NCBI GenBank assembly: GCA_029263315.1
Contig: JAJCXR010000050.1
Coordinates: 124,001-188,000 of the forward strand
Length of the DNA: 64,000 bases
Direction: 5' to 3'
DNA from: Acidobacteriota bacterium
GTDB lineage: Bacteria > Acidobacteriota > Thermoanaerobaculia > Multivoradales > J023
In this document: positions 42,451 to 51,429 of the stretch, in pieces
Position numbering within the stretch: position 1 is the first letter of the stretch
How the letters are laid out: every line of letters begins with the position of its first letter
Program-made: the position numbers and the translations under genes
The notes under the pieces: generated by a model
Databases searched by the model: none
The model's input: the letters and a program-made list of their open reading frames with translations, nothing else
What the model was told of the DNA's origin: nothing

Positions 42451-43045
42451 TGAGCAGAGCCTCGAGGTCGGGACGCATCGTCGCGGCGGTGGCATTGGGT
42501 GGAAAGCGCAGACGTAAACGGCCCTGACGGTCGATCACAAAGTAGGTCCCCGTATGGTCGACGTAGTAATAGCTGTCGGTGCCGGGTCCGTCCTTGGGTT
42601 GACCATACTGCACCGTCAAAGGCCAGGTCTCCTGCAAATCGGTCAAGGCATCCACCTCGATGCGCACACCGTAGAAGCTACGATCGAAATTTGGCACATA
42701 GGCGGCCAGCTTCTCCAAGCTGTCGCGACGGGGATCTACCGACACGAACACCATCTGCAAGTCCTCACCGTCTGTACCCAGGGCGTCTTTCAGCTGCTTC
42801 ATCTTGGCCAAGGTGAAGGGACAAACATCGGGACAGTAAGTGTAGCCAAAGAACACAACGGCCACCTGCCCGCTAACATCTTCGGCCAAAGAAAAGGGCT
42901 CACCGTTCCAATTGACCCCGGTCAACGGCGGCGCCGTCGTCGGATCGACCTCCGGCTCTCCATTCCACTGCCGCGCCGGTTGGCAGGCCAGGCTGACCAT
43001 CGCCATCCACAGCACCGCAACGAAGCCCATTGATCTTGCCTTCAT
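42443..43045 (-). CDS. SCO1/SenC-family copper metallochaperone, lipoprotein
   Basis: A 200-residue thioredoxin-fold protein. The signal peptide ends in a lipobox S-L-A-C (C21). The copper-binding pair is C71 and C75 in Y-C-P-D-V-C-P, and the third ligand is probably the histidine in Y-V-D-H-T-G. V-F-V-S-V-D-P-R-R-D-S is the family's middle strand. SCO proteins load copper or reduce cysteines in cytochrome oxidase and, in some bacteria, other copper enzymes. The ATG at 43045 gives the best signal peptide; one at 43066 is in frame. It is followed by PCu(A)C with an eight-base overlap. Confidence 0.93.
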   Translation of the reverse strand: MKARSMGFVAVLWMAMVSLACQPARQWNGEPEVDPTTAPPLTGVNWNGEPFSLAEDVSGQVAVVFFGYTYCPDVCPFTLAKMKQLKDALGTDGEDLQMVFVSVDPRRDSLEKLAAYVPNFDRSFYGVRIEVDALTDLQETWPLTVQYGQPKDGPGTDSYYYVDHTGTYFVIDRQGRLRLRFPPNATAATMRPDLEALLNE

Positions 43046-43272
43046 GTAACGTATCTTTCTTTCCATAGGGTCCACACCCACGGGGCCTCGGCAGCACTGC
43101 GGAGCGCACCGACGCCAGGGGGCTCGGCAGGCTGGCTGCGGCATCTCGTCGCCGCAGCCAGTCGCCTGAGGTGCTCCGAAGGGGTTCTCCGAAACCGGCA
43201 ATTGGGTGACCTTAGGCTACTTGCAGGGAGGGTTTCCCATGCCACCCAACCAGGTAGGAACCCAAAGGGTGT

Positions 43273-45780
43273 TTATATTTCTACCGGGAACTCGTCGAAA
43301 CCGCCGACCACCGACTGCACGCACACCGGGTCACCGGCGTTGACGGTGGCGACTTCTTGACCGAAGACAAACCGGCCGTTGGAAGCGTCGACCGTGGCGA
43401 TCCCCAGCAGGGTCCCGGTGCAACCGCTACTTCCGGCCGGGCCGTCGAAGATCGACACCCAACCGGCCCGGGCTCCACCGGGCAAGGCCGAAGCCTGACC
43501 TCGAACCCGCAGCGTGCCCTGGTGCAGGAAGACCTTGAGCGAAGTGATGGCATCGGACGTGTTTGACCCCTCGAACAAGGGGTGCGGTGAGAAGATGGCG
43601 TTGTCGTGGAAGAGGTCGTCGAATTGGTAGAACACCTGGCCCGAGGATCGGGGTAGCTCGACCTCAGCGGTGATCATCTCGCCGCTATAGACCGGCCGAC
43701 CGTGCCCGTAGGTCAGATCCGCCCAATAGCCTTGGGAAGGATCGTTCTCATCGACGAACAGGGTGTTGTTGTAGGGATTGATCCAGAGAAACGGACGCCA
43801 AGCCCCGGTGGGGGGGATGATGTCGCCCGCGCCCTCGACCCCCTGCGAAGGATTGCGCAGGAAGGGCGGAAATCGCAGCTCGGTCTTGGGTACCATAGGA
43901 TCATTGGGGGACGGCCAGTTGAGCACGCCGTAGGGATTGGCCGGGCCGAAGTCCGTGCTACAAAAGCCCGGGTAGGCATCGTCGGGACAAACCTGCTGGG
44001 TTCCGTATCCCTCGGTGAATTGGCCGATGACCAAACCGGCACCGCCATCGGTATCCCGCAGGGGGAAGGGGGCCGGATGATCATGATCGGTGATCACGAA
44101 GGGCGGTGGGTTGAAACGGAAATCGCCACCTCGCTTGGCCTCCGAATACTGATAGCCGAAATACGTGCCACCGAGACCACCGGTGTAGGGCTTCAACTGC
44201 ACTCGATCCGCTGGCCGGGAGAAGACCCCGGACTGCAGGATGATGTCGTAGTGGGGACGGAAACCCCAACCGGCCCGCCATTGCATCTCCGCCACCTTGG
44301 GAGCGCCATAGCTGGGCTTGAAGTTCATGATCTCGAAGCTGGTGTCGCCACCACCGCAGCAGCGCGCGATGTCATCGTGCAGCCGGTGGCCGAAATCGAC
44401 GTTACGGAAGTAGTGGGTGTGGTTGTCGAGGTTGATCAACTTGACCTTGAAAGCGTCCCCTTGGGCCCAACCATCGACCTCATTGACCCATGGGCCTGAG
44501 CCGTACATCTCATTGTTCATGTAGACCGAGATCATGTCGTAGTCGCCAAAATTGCCCGGGGTCAAACCCTCATCGGCCAGCAGGTCCCAGGCTTCTTGGG
44601 GTAGCTGGGTCTGGGTTCTGGCCAGATCCGCCCAATCCACCCAGGTGCCCGACGGCCCAATGTTTTCATCGGTCAACCAGCGCTCGATGACCACCGTCGA
44701 GGTGCCGTTCATCGCCGCGTTGGCGACCCGCAACATCTTCTTTTCGGGCGAGGATTCCGAGATCGCATCGAGGGTCAAGTTGGTGCGATTGCGGTAGGCG
44801 TAGGACTTGCCCTGAGGATCGAGCTCGATGCCCCCCGTGTGCACGTTGGTGATCTCATAGACCGGCTGCAGGAACTGAATCCGCGGCGGATGCTCACGCC
44901 AACCCCAGGTGTAAACACCGCGCAGCATGCGCACCGGCGGGTAGTCGATCGAAAGATCTACGACTTGACCCGGGTTGAAGGCCACCCACACAGAATCGAA
45001 GCCCTTGTATGGAAACTGGACGGTATTCAAGGCGACCCGCTTGTCGAGCATCACCAAGGTGGGGGAGAAGTCTTCGATGACCAGCGAATAGATCCGGTAG
45101 TTGATCCGCAGGGTATCGTCATCGTGGGCATCGACGGGAAACCGGACGAGGAAAGTATCGCTGTCGATCTGGCCGTCGTAGTACAGCATGTTGACGTCGA
45201 TCTGCCAGACCTTGCGGGTCGCGCCATCGAAGGGGCTGACAAAGGTATCGCCCGAGTCGGTGGCCAGCTTCATCTTGTACTCACCGGCCATGTGGTCGGG
45301 CAAATAGGCACCCCGATTGTAGTTGAGCATCGAGAAGCCATCGTAGATCCGGCCGACCGTGTTGCCGTGCAGAATGTCCTGGAGCTCGGCCGCAGCGGTT
45401 TGCATGGCAGGTTGATCGTCGTTTTGCGCTGCCAGGGCCATGCCTTGGAGAGCGATCCGCATGTCTTCGTTGGGGCTGCTGACGGAGGTGATCGCGTGCC
45501 CCATGATGCTGGTCTCGCCGATCGCGTCGTTGTAGGTGACCATACCGTGGAGAGTCGACTGCTCGACCCCGTCGACCGATTGGTCCGTATTGGGGATCCG
45601 CACCACCGGATCCGGCACGCCCGCCAGGATATTGAGCGCGGTGGTAACGGGCTCGACAATCCCGGGTTCGTTATTGTCGACATCTGCCCACAAGGGCAAC
45701 GTGGTTGCCAACAAGACCGCCAAGGCCATTACCCAGGCAAGGCGACAATACTGGCCATGTGTCCGATCAGATCCAAGCAT
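43273..45780 (-). CDS. Large exported protein of unknown function, first gene of the copper/oxidase cluster
   Basis: An 835-residue protein with a signal peptide (hydrophobic residues 14-32). I do not recognise a named family for the main part. It is beta-rich, with many His and aromatic residues (D-N-H-T-H-Y-F-R, V-D-F-G-H-R-L-H-D-D, F-V-I-T-D-H-D-H-P-A-P-F), some spaced like cupredoxin loops, but no complete multicopper-oxidase ligand set. The last ~80 residues resemble the C-terminus of the giant oxidase downstream: ...D-G-P-x-x-x-S/G-x-C-x-G-T..., then V-D-x-x-N-G and a V/I-C-V strand. A good ribosome binding site (GAGAGGAG) precedes the ATG. The gap to SCO is 227 bases. A role as partner or anchor for the oxidase is inference. 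Confidence 0.8.
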   Translation of the reverse strand: MLGSDRTHGQYCRLAWVMALAVLLATTLPLWADVDNNEPGIVEPVTTALNILAGVPDPVVRIPNTDQSVDGVEQSTLHGMVTYNDAIGETSIMGHAITSVSSPNEDMRIALQGMALAAQNDDQPAMQTAAAELQDILHGNTVGRIYDGFSMLNYNRGAYLPDHMAGEYKMKLATDSGDTFVSPFDGATRKVWQIDVNMLYYDGQIDSDTFLVRFPVDAHDDDTLRINYRIYSLVIEDFSPTLVMLDKRVALNTVQFPYKGFDSVWVAFNPGQVVDLSIDYPPVRMLRGVYTWGWREHPPRIQFLQPVYEITNVHTGGIELDPQGKSYAYRNRTNLTLDAISESSPEKKMLRVANAAMNGTSTVVIERWLTDENIGPSGTWVDWADLARTQTQLPQEAWDLLADEGLTPGNFGDYDMISVYMNNEMYGSGPWVNEVDGWAQGDAFKVKLINLDNHTHYFRNVDFGHRLHDDIARCCGGGDTSFEIMNFKPSYGAPKVAEMQWRAGWGFRPHYDIILQSGVFSRPADRVQLKPYTGGLGGTYFGYQYSEAKRGGDFRFNPPPFVITDHDHPAPFPLRDTDGGAGLVIGQFTEGYGTQQVCPDDAYPGFCSTDFGPANPYGVLNWPSPNDPMVPKTELRFPPFLRNPSQGVEGAGDIIPPTGAWRPFLWINPYNNTLFVDENDPSQGYWADLTYGHGRPVYSGEMITAEVELPRSSGQVFYQFDDLFHDNAIFSPHPLFEGSNTSDAITSLKVFLHQGTLRVRGQASALPGGARAGWVSIFDGPAGSSGCTGTLLGIATVDASNGRFVFGQEVATVNAGDPVCVQSVVGGFDEFPVEI

Positions 45781-45815
45781 GAGACGCTCCTCTCGGGAAT
45801 TAACAAAAAGCTCAA

Positions 45816-45838
45816 ATCTATAACCCAGAGGTATAGAT
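45816..45838 (-). promoter_or_regulatory. 7-bp dyad before the copper-cluster operon, candidate operator
   Basis: ATCTATA (45816-45822) and TATAGAT (45832-45838) form a perfect inverted repeat with a nine-base spacer, 36 bases before the start of the 835-aa protein gene. On the minus strand TATAGA could serve as a -10, but no good -35 is evident. Confidence 0.45.
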
Positions 45839-46303
45839 CAATACGGCCGCAAATCCAAACCAAGGGACGGCGCGGAACCAAAGGCAAGGATTCATTTGCC
45901 CCTGCAAAGAATCCGAAGAGCAGCCCCGTATGCGGCTTTAGTTGAAGCCATTGGCGTGCGGCGTCTAGGCAAGATCCTTTTCCTTCTAACGCGAGAAGAG
46001 AGCGGCCGAGCCGTCAAGGTTCGTCGACGGTGCCCGTCTTCCACGTCGAGGTCGCTCCCGGCCAAGGGCCTCGACGACTTGAAAAAAATCTGCGACCAAT
46101 CCCATTATATTCCACGCCGTCGATATAACAAGGGCTCGACCGTGGGGATTAGAGGCCCGGGCGCGGGCATCTGGCCAATCACCGAGGGCTGTCAGCCCTT
46201 GGCGGCACAAGGAACCATCTCCGATTGAAGACAAAGGTCGGCGTTTCGATACAATCGCCGCATTGTGAGATGCGACACCTCAAAATTCTACTCTGAACCG
46301 CTT

Positions 46304-46329
46304 TCAGGGCTCGACAGGTCGAGCCCTGA
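46304..46329 (+). promoter_or_regulatory. Perfect 12-bp inverted repeat just before the kinase gene
   Basis: TCAGGGCTCGAC and GTCGAGCCCTGA are separated by two bases and end 28 bases before the kinase ATG. No T-run follows, so an operator or a translation-control hairpin is more likely than a terminator. Confidence 0.6.
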
Positions 46330-46357
46330 GCCTTTGCGGTCGCGGAGATAGCCAGGA

Positions 46358-49300
46358 ATGTCTTCCGAGCCGAGGCGCTCAGCAGGGTCGGAGACCCATT
46401 CCACGGAGCTGCGACAGCTTCTGGCGAGCCTTGCCGCCGATCTAGACGAACAGCCGAGCCGGGCCCTGGAAAGCGCCGCCCGTAGCGCCCTGTGGATCCT
46501 GCGCCAACTCTACGCCAAGCATCTCTCGGAGTGGCCGACCGAGCTCGACTACGACGAGCTCCTGGAACGCCTTGCCCCCTACCTTCCCCAGCGGATGACC
46601 ATTCAGTTTCGAGCTATCGGCAGCTTCGCATCGTTCTCGAGCGACCCGTCCGCGACGGGGCCCGAGTCGACACCCGAATCGACCTCGGCGGCCGAAGACA
46701 CACAGATCACCGGTGCCGATGTGCTGCCTTGCCTCCAGGCCCTGGACAACCTAGTCCATTGGTACCAAGAGGACGTGCTGGGAAGCGGACGTCCTTTCGA
46801 TTTTCTTCCCGAGCCCTCATCGACCACCAACGAGAGCCCCGACGAACCCATCCGAGACGCCGCCAACGGTGGTGACATCACGGAGATCATCGAATCGACG
46901 GCCCGGCCGCTGACAAGCACTCCACCGGGTTTCACCTCAAGGCTGGCACGTCAGCTCGGCCGAGCCCTGCCGGTGCTCGCCCCTGGCCTCATCACCTGTC
47001 TTTTCTTGGTTCAAGTCTGGGAGACAAAAAACGCCGCAGACAAACGTCTCGGGCTTTTCACCGATCCGATGATCGATGCCACGGTGGTCACCGACGTGGT
47101 ACCCGGCGGCCCCATGGATCGTAGCGGTATCTTGCCCGGTGACACCATCTTGCAGCTTGGCGATTTCCCCTTGGCCTCCTATGAGCAGTATTTGGCCGCC
47201 CTCCGCACTTTGGAGCGGGGCCGCATGGTGACCTTACAGATCGAGCGGGATGGCATGTCGCGCCGCTTCGAGGTCGTCCCCGGCGTCCCGGCCAACTGGC
47301 AGGATGTGGTGATCCGGGGCTTTGTCTCCCTCTGCTGCCTAATCCTCGGCCATTTGACTTTTGCCCGACGAAGTGGCGGTCTACGCGGCCATTTGCTGAG
47401 CGGTTTCCTGTGGTTGATCGCCGCCGAGATGGCACTCCCCCTGGAACCGATCCGCACTATTTGGGTCACCGTCACTGCGACGCTGCTCTACTTTCTCTTG
47501 ACCGGCGCCCAACTGGCCGTCAACTACCACATCGCTTCGGTGATTCCCGAGCGCCAGCCATGGCTGGTGCGTCGACCTTGGATCGCCAAGCTCTACTACA
47601 TATTCGGCTTGGGTTTCGCCCTTTTCGCCTGCTCGACGTTCTGGATCGAAGAGGTGGCGAGGAAAGATTGGCTGCCCTGGACAAGCGCCCATGTCAACGG
47701 GTTGCTGAACAGCGTCGTCCTGCCTATTTGGGCAGGGGGCGTCATGCTCATCTTGGGCCGTTCCGCCTTCGGCAGTAAAGACCGCCGCGGCCGGACACAA
47801 GCCCAAATCATCTTCGTTGGCCTGCTGCCTTGGAGCCTCTACATCTTCGCCGTGACGATCATCGACGGGTTCGGTACCCTCAGCCCCAGCTGGCTGGACT
47901 CGATCTTCCCGGCCGTGGCGCTGTGCTTCCCCGCCTCGATCTGGGCGGTCCTCGAGCAGGAGAGCCGGCACCAAGACCGTGAATTGGTGGGCTTGGTTCA
48001 GAAAATCCGCCAAGTGCATTCCACCGAGGAGCTCTTGCATTTGGTGGGCGAGGCCCTGGATCAAGCGTTTCACCCCTCGGCGGTGCATGTCTTCTTTCAA
48101 CGACGCCCGACCCACCAATTGACCCTCGGCCATTCCACCAGTCACCCGTCGGCCAGCGGCAGGGTGCCGACGCAATTTGAGCTTCTCCAGACCATGGAGC
48201 AGGTTACAAGGGTACAGTCGTTCCCCGAAGACCTCGCCCACTTGCCGCAGGAAGAAATCGACTGGCTGCAGCGGCTGTCGAGCCATCTGGTGATTCCGGT
48301 GAACGACAATGATCAGGAGTTGGTCGGCCTGGTGATTCTCGGCGCCAAACGGTCTGAGGAAACCTACTCCACCCACGAAAAGAAACAACTGGTTTCGGTG
48401 GCAGGACAAATCGCTTTGGCCTTCGAGAACATTGGCCTGCAAAGCTTGCTCGGCGAGCGCAACAGAATTCAGCGGGAGGTCTTGGACCGCCTGCGAGATC
48501 GTCAAATCAACCTGGTGAAGGAGTGTGAGATCTGTGGCCGCTGCTTCGACCAGGACGCCGAGCTCTGCGAATTCGATCGCTCTCAGTTGGTGCTTTCCGT
48601 ACCCGTCGAACGCACCATCTCGGAGCGCTATCGCTTGGATCGAGTTCTGGGCAAAGGCGGTATCGGCTCCGTCTACGAGGCGACCGACATGCGCCTCGAC
48701 CGCCGCGTTGCGGTCAAGGTATTGCTCGGATCGGTGATCGACAACCCGATGGTCAAGCGGCGTTTCGAGCGCGAAGCCAGGATCGTCGCCCAGCTGAGCC
48801 ACCCTAATATCGTCACCCTCTACGACTGCGGGCAAACAACCGTCGGCAACGCCTTCATCGTCCTGGAGCTCTTGCGAGGTTTCACCCTGCGCACCGCCCT
48901 CAAACGCCACGGCAGGATTCCCCACCAAACCCTCGCCGAGTGGTTTGATCAAGTCCTCAACGCCTTGGTCGCCGCCCATGCCGCGGGCATCGTGCACCGC
49001 GACCTCAAACCGGGCAACGTGCTGATCACCGATACCGGTCGCAAATCCTCCGTCAAGCTCTTGGATTTCGGCGTCGCCAAGATCAAGTCCAATCCACTCC
49101 AACGACAGGGGCTCACCGTGCCGGGCGTGGTCCTCGGAACCCATGGCTACATGGCGCCGGAGCAAGTCGTCGGAGACGAAGTGGACGAACGGGCCGACAT
49201 CTACTCCGTCGGCGTCATGGTGCTGGAGGCGCTGACCGGGCAGCATCCGATTCTCCCCAAGGAAGCAAGATCCCAGTCGCCCACGGACCTGGTCTCGTTT

Positions 49301-49579
49301 GGCGGCTCACAACAGGCCCAGGCCCTGGAACGCGTCGTGCGTCGCTGCCTACGGCGCGAGCCTGACCAGCGCTATCCCTCCGCCGATGCCCTGCGGCGCG
49401 CTTTGATCCCTGTTCTGCGTTCCTTTCCAGCCGTCGTTGAGCGACAAGAAACCGAGGTCATTGCGATGGCGGAAGGGACGGAGAAGATCGAGATCACCGG
49501 CGCCCTGGAAGAAACCATCAAAGAGCTGCGTCGCGAGATGCGCAAACGGCGGCGCAACTCGACGAAGACCAAGCGATAG
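46358..49579 (+). CDS. Membrane Ser/Thr protein kinase with PDZ, GAF-like and zinc-finger-like parts
   Basis: A 1073-residue Hanks-type kinase with an unusual order. Residues 1-200 are cytosolic and of unknown fold. A membrane helix near 205-222 leads to a PDZ-like domain at ~235-310 (V-V-P-G-G-P-M-D-R-S-G-I-L-P-G-D). About seven membrane helices follow to ~530, then a GAF-like domain (~545-705), a short C-E-I-C-G-R-C motif (~727), and a C-terminal kinase: G-K-G-G-I-G-S-V-Y (~765), A-V-K-V, H880-R-D-L-K-P-G-N and D-F-G-V-A-K (~903). All catalytic elements are intact. The tail is Lys/Arg-rich. It probably senses an envelope signal through the PDZ/membrane part. GGAG precedes the ATG. Confidence 0.9.
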   Translation: MSSEPRRSAGSETHSTELRQLLASLAADLDEQPSRALESAARSALWILRQLYAKHLSEWPTELDYDELLERLAPYLPQRMTIQFRAIGSFASFSSDPSATGPESTPESTSAAEDTQITGADVLPCLQALDNLVHWYQEDVLGSGRPFDFLPEPSSTTNESPDEPIRDAANGGDITEIIESTARPLTSTPPGFTSRLARQLGRALPVLAPGLITCLFLVQVWETKNAADKRLGLFTDPMIDATVVTDVVPGGPMDRSGILPGDTILQLGDFPLASYEQYLAALRTLERGRMVTLQIERDGMSRRFEVVPGVPANWQDVVIRGFVSLCCLILGHLTFARRSGGLRGHLLSGFLWLIAAEMALPLEPIRTIWVTVTATLLYFLLTGAQLAVNYHIASVIPERQPWLVRRPWIAKLYYIFGLGFALFACSTFWIEEVARKDWLPWTSAHVNGLLNSVVLPIWAGGVMLILGRSAFGSKDRRGRTQAQIIFVGLLPWSLYIFAVTIIDGFGTLSPSWLDSIFPAVALCFPASIWAVLEQESRHQDRELVGLVQKIRQVHSTEELLHLVGEALDQAFHPSAVHVFFQRRPTHQLTLGHSTSHPSASGRVPTQFELLQTMEQVTRVQSFPEDLAHLPQEEIDWLQRLSSHLVIPVNDNDQELVGLVILGAKRSEETYSTHEKKQLVSVAGQIALAFENIGLQSLLGERNRIQREVLDRLRDRQINLVKECEICGRCFDQDAELCEFDRSQLVLSVPVERTISERYRLDRVLGKGGIGSVYEATDMRLDRRVAVKVLLGSVIDNPMVKRRFEREARIVAQLSHPNIVTLYDCGQTTVGNAFIVLELLRGFTLRTALKRHGRIPHQTLAEWFDQVLNALVAAHAAGIVHRDLKPGNVLITDTGRKSSVKLLDFGVAKIKSNPLQRQGLTVPGVVLGTHGYMAPEQVVGDEVDERADIYSVGVMVLEALTGQHPILPKEARSQSPTDLVSFGGSQQAQALERVVRRCLRREPDQRYPSADALRRALIPVLRSFPAVVERQETEVIAMAEGTEKIEITGALEETIKELRREMRKRRRNSTKTKR

Positions 49580-49606
49580 CCTCAGGGTCGCGGAGGGACA
49601 GTGGCC

Positions 49607-50305
49607 TCAAGTGGACCGGCATTGGCGCTCGAACCAGTGGACGGAAACCTCAGCCAGCTGCGAGAGAGCCTCGGCGTCCGTTCGACCGGAGCGTTTGAGC
49701 ACATGGAAAGAGTGGTCGGCACCCTCGATCACTTGGAGTGTAGCCCGTGGCAGCCTCTCCACCACCGGTGTCAGGAGCTCTAGATCGGCCAGCTTGTCGC
49801 GGTCCCCTTGCAGGAAGAGCAGCGGCACATCGATGTCCCCCAGATGGTCCCCCCGCTGCGTCCCCGAACGCCCCGCAGGATGCAAGGGAAAACCATAGAA
49901 GACCAAGCCCGAAATCCCTTCCAGCGGCTCGGCGGAGGCCGCCAATGAGGTCATTCGCCCGCCCATCGATTTACCGCCGGCGAAGAGGGGCAGCCCGTCG
50001 AGCAAGGTGTTGGCCAGGGCAACGGCGGCCCGCACCGTGGCCAACAGCAGCGGTTTGCCATCCGGCCGACGACGGCCCGCCTCCATGTATGGGAATTGGT
50101 AGCGCAGGGACGCCACTCGATGCGCCGCCAGACCGTCCACCAACGACTGCATGAAGTGGTGATGCATGCCGGCTCCGGCGCCATGGGCAAGAACCACCCC
50201 CCAGCGGGCATCGGCTGGACGCCGCAGGATAGTCGACACCGGACGTTGTGAGGGGTCGACCCTCAATGGGTGCTGGCTGGCGCCGACGACCTCTTGATCA
50301 GACAT
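49607..50305 (-). CDS. Alpha/beta-fold hydrolase of the dienelactone-hydrolase-like/KANL3-Tex30 type
   Basis: A 232-residue hydrolase. L-A-H-G-A-G-A-G-M-H-H-H-F-M is the oxyanion-hole region; the nucleophile elbow is G-G-K-S-M-G-G-R with S113; the acid is in F-L-Q-G-D-R-D-K-L and the histidine in G-A-D-H-S-F-H-V. The catalytic triad is complete. The K-S-M-G-G elbow is typical of the KANL3/Tex30-type bacterial hydrolases, whose substrates are not established. It ends 27 bases from the convergent kinase stop. Upstream of its start lies copy B of the dispersed repeat. Confidence 0.87.
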   Translation of the reverse strand: MSDQEVVGASQHPLRVDPSQRPVSTILRRPADARWGVVLAHGAGAGMHHHFMQSLVDGLAAHRVASLRYQFPYMEAGRRRPDGKPLLLATVRAAVALANTLLDGLPLFAGGKSMGGRMTSLAASAEPLEGISGLVFYGFPLHPAGRSGTQRGDHLGDIDVPLLFLQGDRDKLADLELLTPVVERLPRATLQVIEGADHSFHVLKRSGRTDAEALSQLAEVSVHWFERQCRST

Positions 50306-50346
50306 GCACGGCTCCTAGGGACGTTGTCGGGATCGCTAGAAAGCGC

Positions 50347-50548
50347 CCATCCAGCTTTACCGAAATCGGTGCCTGCGGGAGGCCCTTCGAGCGAGCACGG
50401 ACGCAGTGCTGTCTGAGCCGCAGGGCCATGGGAACGGGATGAAACCTTGATATCAATGGGTTTAGATCGATACGTCAGGGTTGGGGCGAGTTTGCGGAGG
50501 CCGCGCACAGCCGAAGGGCTCCCGCCCCCACATCGTTTTCTTGAATGG
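50347..50548 (+). repeat. Dispersed intergenic repeat, copy B
   Basis: About 202 bases matching copy A at 25065-25248, in the same orientation. The main difference is about 20 extra bases around 50391-50420 (GAGCACGGACGCAGTGCTGT). The 3' ~70 bases are almost identical in the two copies. It fills the gap between the alpha/beta hydrolase start and the DinB stop. Confidence 0.85.
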
Positions 50549-50551
50549 ACG

Positions 50552-51049
50552 CTAAAAAACCGGCGAATCGGCGGTCGGCCCGTAGACTTGCGGCAAGGGC
50601 ACGTCCAAGAGACGCAGATAGACCGTCAGCTGCCCGCGGTGATGCACCAGGTGATTGAGCACAAAACTGCGGATGGCTGGAAAACGTGGCGCCGAAAAGA
50701 GCACATCTTGGCCACGGGTCAGGGACCACTTATCACCGAACGTCGCCTCGTCCGCCTGGGAGAGAGCCTGGCGAAAGCTCGCCGCGCCCTGATCGAAGGT
50801 TTGCAGGAGACCTTTCGTATCCTCGGCCGCAAAGGGTTGATAGCCTGCAGTCAGGTCGAGGGCGTCGCTGGTCAACATGCCTTCGGCCCAACCGAAGATT
50901 TCCGCCGTGTGGCTCGACAAGCGGCACAAGGACATGGATTTTTCGTGCGGCTTCCACTCCCAATGCTCTTCTGGAATGATCTCCAGAACTCCCCGGGTAG
51001 CCGCCGTTTCTTGACCCAACTCAGCCAGAATCATAGGGATCATCGACAT
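50552..51049 (-). CDS. DinB-family protein
   Basis: A 165-residue DinB-superfamily protein: W-K-P-H-E-K-S-M-S-L-C-R-L-S-S-H-T-A-E near residues 32-50 and F-V-L-N-H-L-V-H-H-R-G-Q-L-T-V-Y-L-R near 128-145 supply the three histidines of the metal site. The length is typical. Function is unknown; the family includes thiol transferases. Its stop lies four bases from copy B of the dispersed repeat. Confidence 0.9.
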   Translation of the reverse strand: MSMIPMILAELGQETAATRGVLEIIPEEHWEWKPHEKSMSLCRLSSHTAEIFGWAEGMLTSDALDLTAGYQPFAAEDTKGLLQTFDQGAASFRQALSQADEATFGDKWSLTRGQDVLFSAPRFPAIRSFVLNHLVHHRGQLTVYLRLLDVPLPQVYGPTADSPVF

Positions 51050-51429
51050 TTATTGATGCCCTCCACTTTGGTTTGCGATTGAGATCCTTGGTGACGCGAG
51101 GCCTCGTGCAGCGCCACGATCCGCCGTTGGAAGGCGAGCTTATCCCATCGGACCTCGCCCTAAATACCATGATAACCTTGACACTGCGCTCATAGTCAAA
51201 CTATTCTACCGACCGTTCAGTTGAGTCAATCTCTCTGATTCTATAAACTCCGAGCTGCTCCCGATTTCACCGTGTCCCGCAGGGCATGCCCGAGGCAGGC
51301 ATAGCACCCATAGGCTGATTTGAGACCCCTTGGATACCTCCTTGGAACGCCCTTGGAAGTCATCTCTCACGTCTTGCGATCCAGCACGTGAACGGATAGA
51401 GTCGCCTTTTCCCGAGTACACTTTTACCC
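51050..51429. other. Intergenic region upstream of tetR
   Basis: These 380 bases separate the divergent DinB and tetR genes. They contain the promoter/operator listed next and then about 208 bases with no gene, hairpin or repeat that I can support. If the promoter serves tetR, the 5' untranslated region is unusually long. Confidence 0.55.
51178..51221 (+). promoter_or_regulatory. Promoter with TetR-type operator
   Basis: TTGACA (51178-51183), an 18-base spacer and TATTCT (51202-51207) form a promoter. Immediately after lies ACCGACCGTTCAGT (51208-51221), whose AC-n-GA and TC-n-GT ends are the dyad seen in many TetR-family operators, so binding would block transcription start. Confidence 0.6.

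Larger units (their letters stand above)
45781..46357. other. Intergenic region between the copper cluster and the divergent kinase gene
   Basis: These 577 bases are less GC-rich than the genes on either side and must contain the divergent promoters. Open frames here (for example one at 45896-46228) have no ribosome binding site and no protein-like composition, so I call none. Two dyad elements are visible and listed separately. Confidence 0.6.

Noticed and set aside
45896..46228. A 110-codon frame in the gap before the kinase gene
   Set aside because: No ribosome binding site, biased composition and no resemblance to any protein.
47381..49246. A 621-codon open frame antisense to the kinase gene
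   Set aside because: The sense strand carries intact kinase motifs; the antisense product is His/Gln-rich filler typical of shadow frames.
25065..50548. The dispersed repeat as integron attC sites
   Set aside because: No core-site or inverse-core consensus at the ends, no integrase, and the neighbouring genes are not cassette-like.
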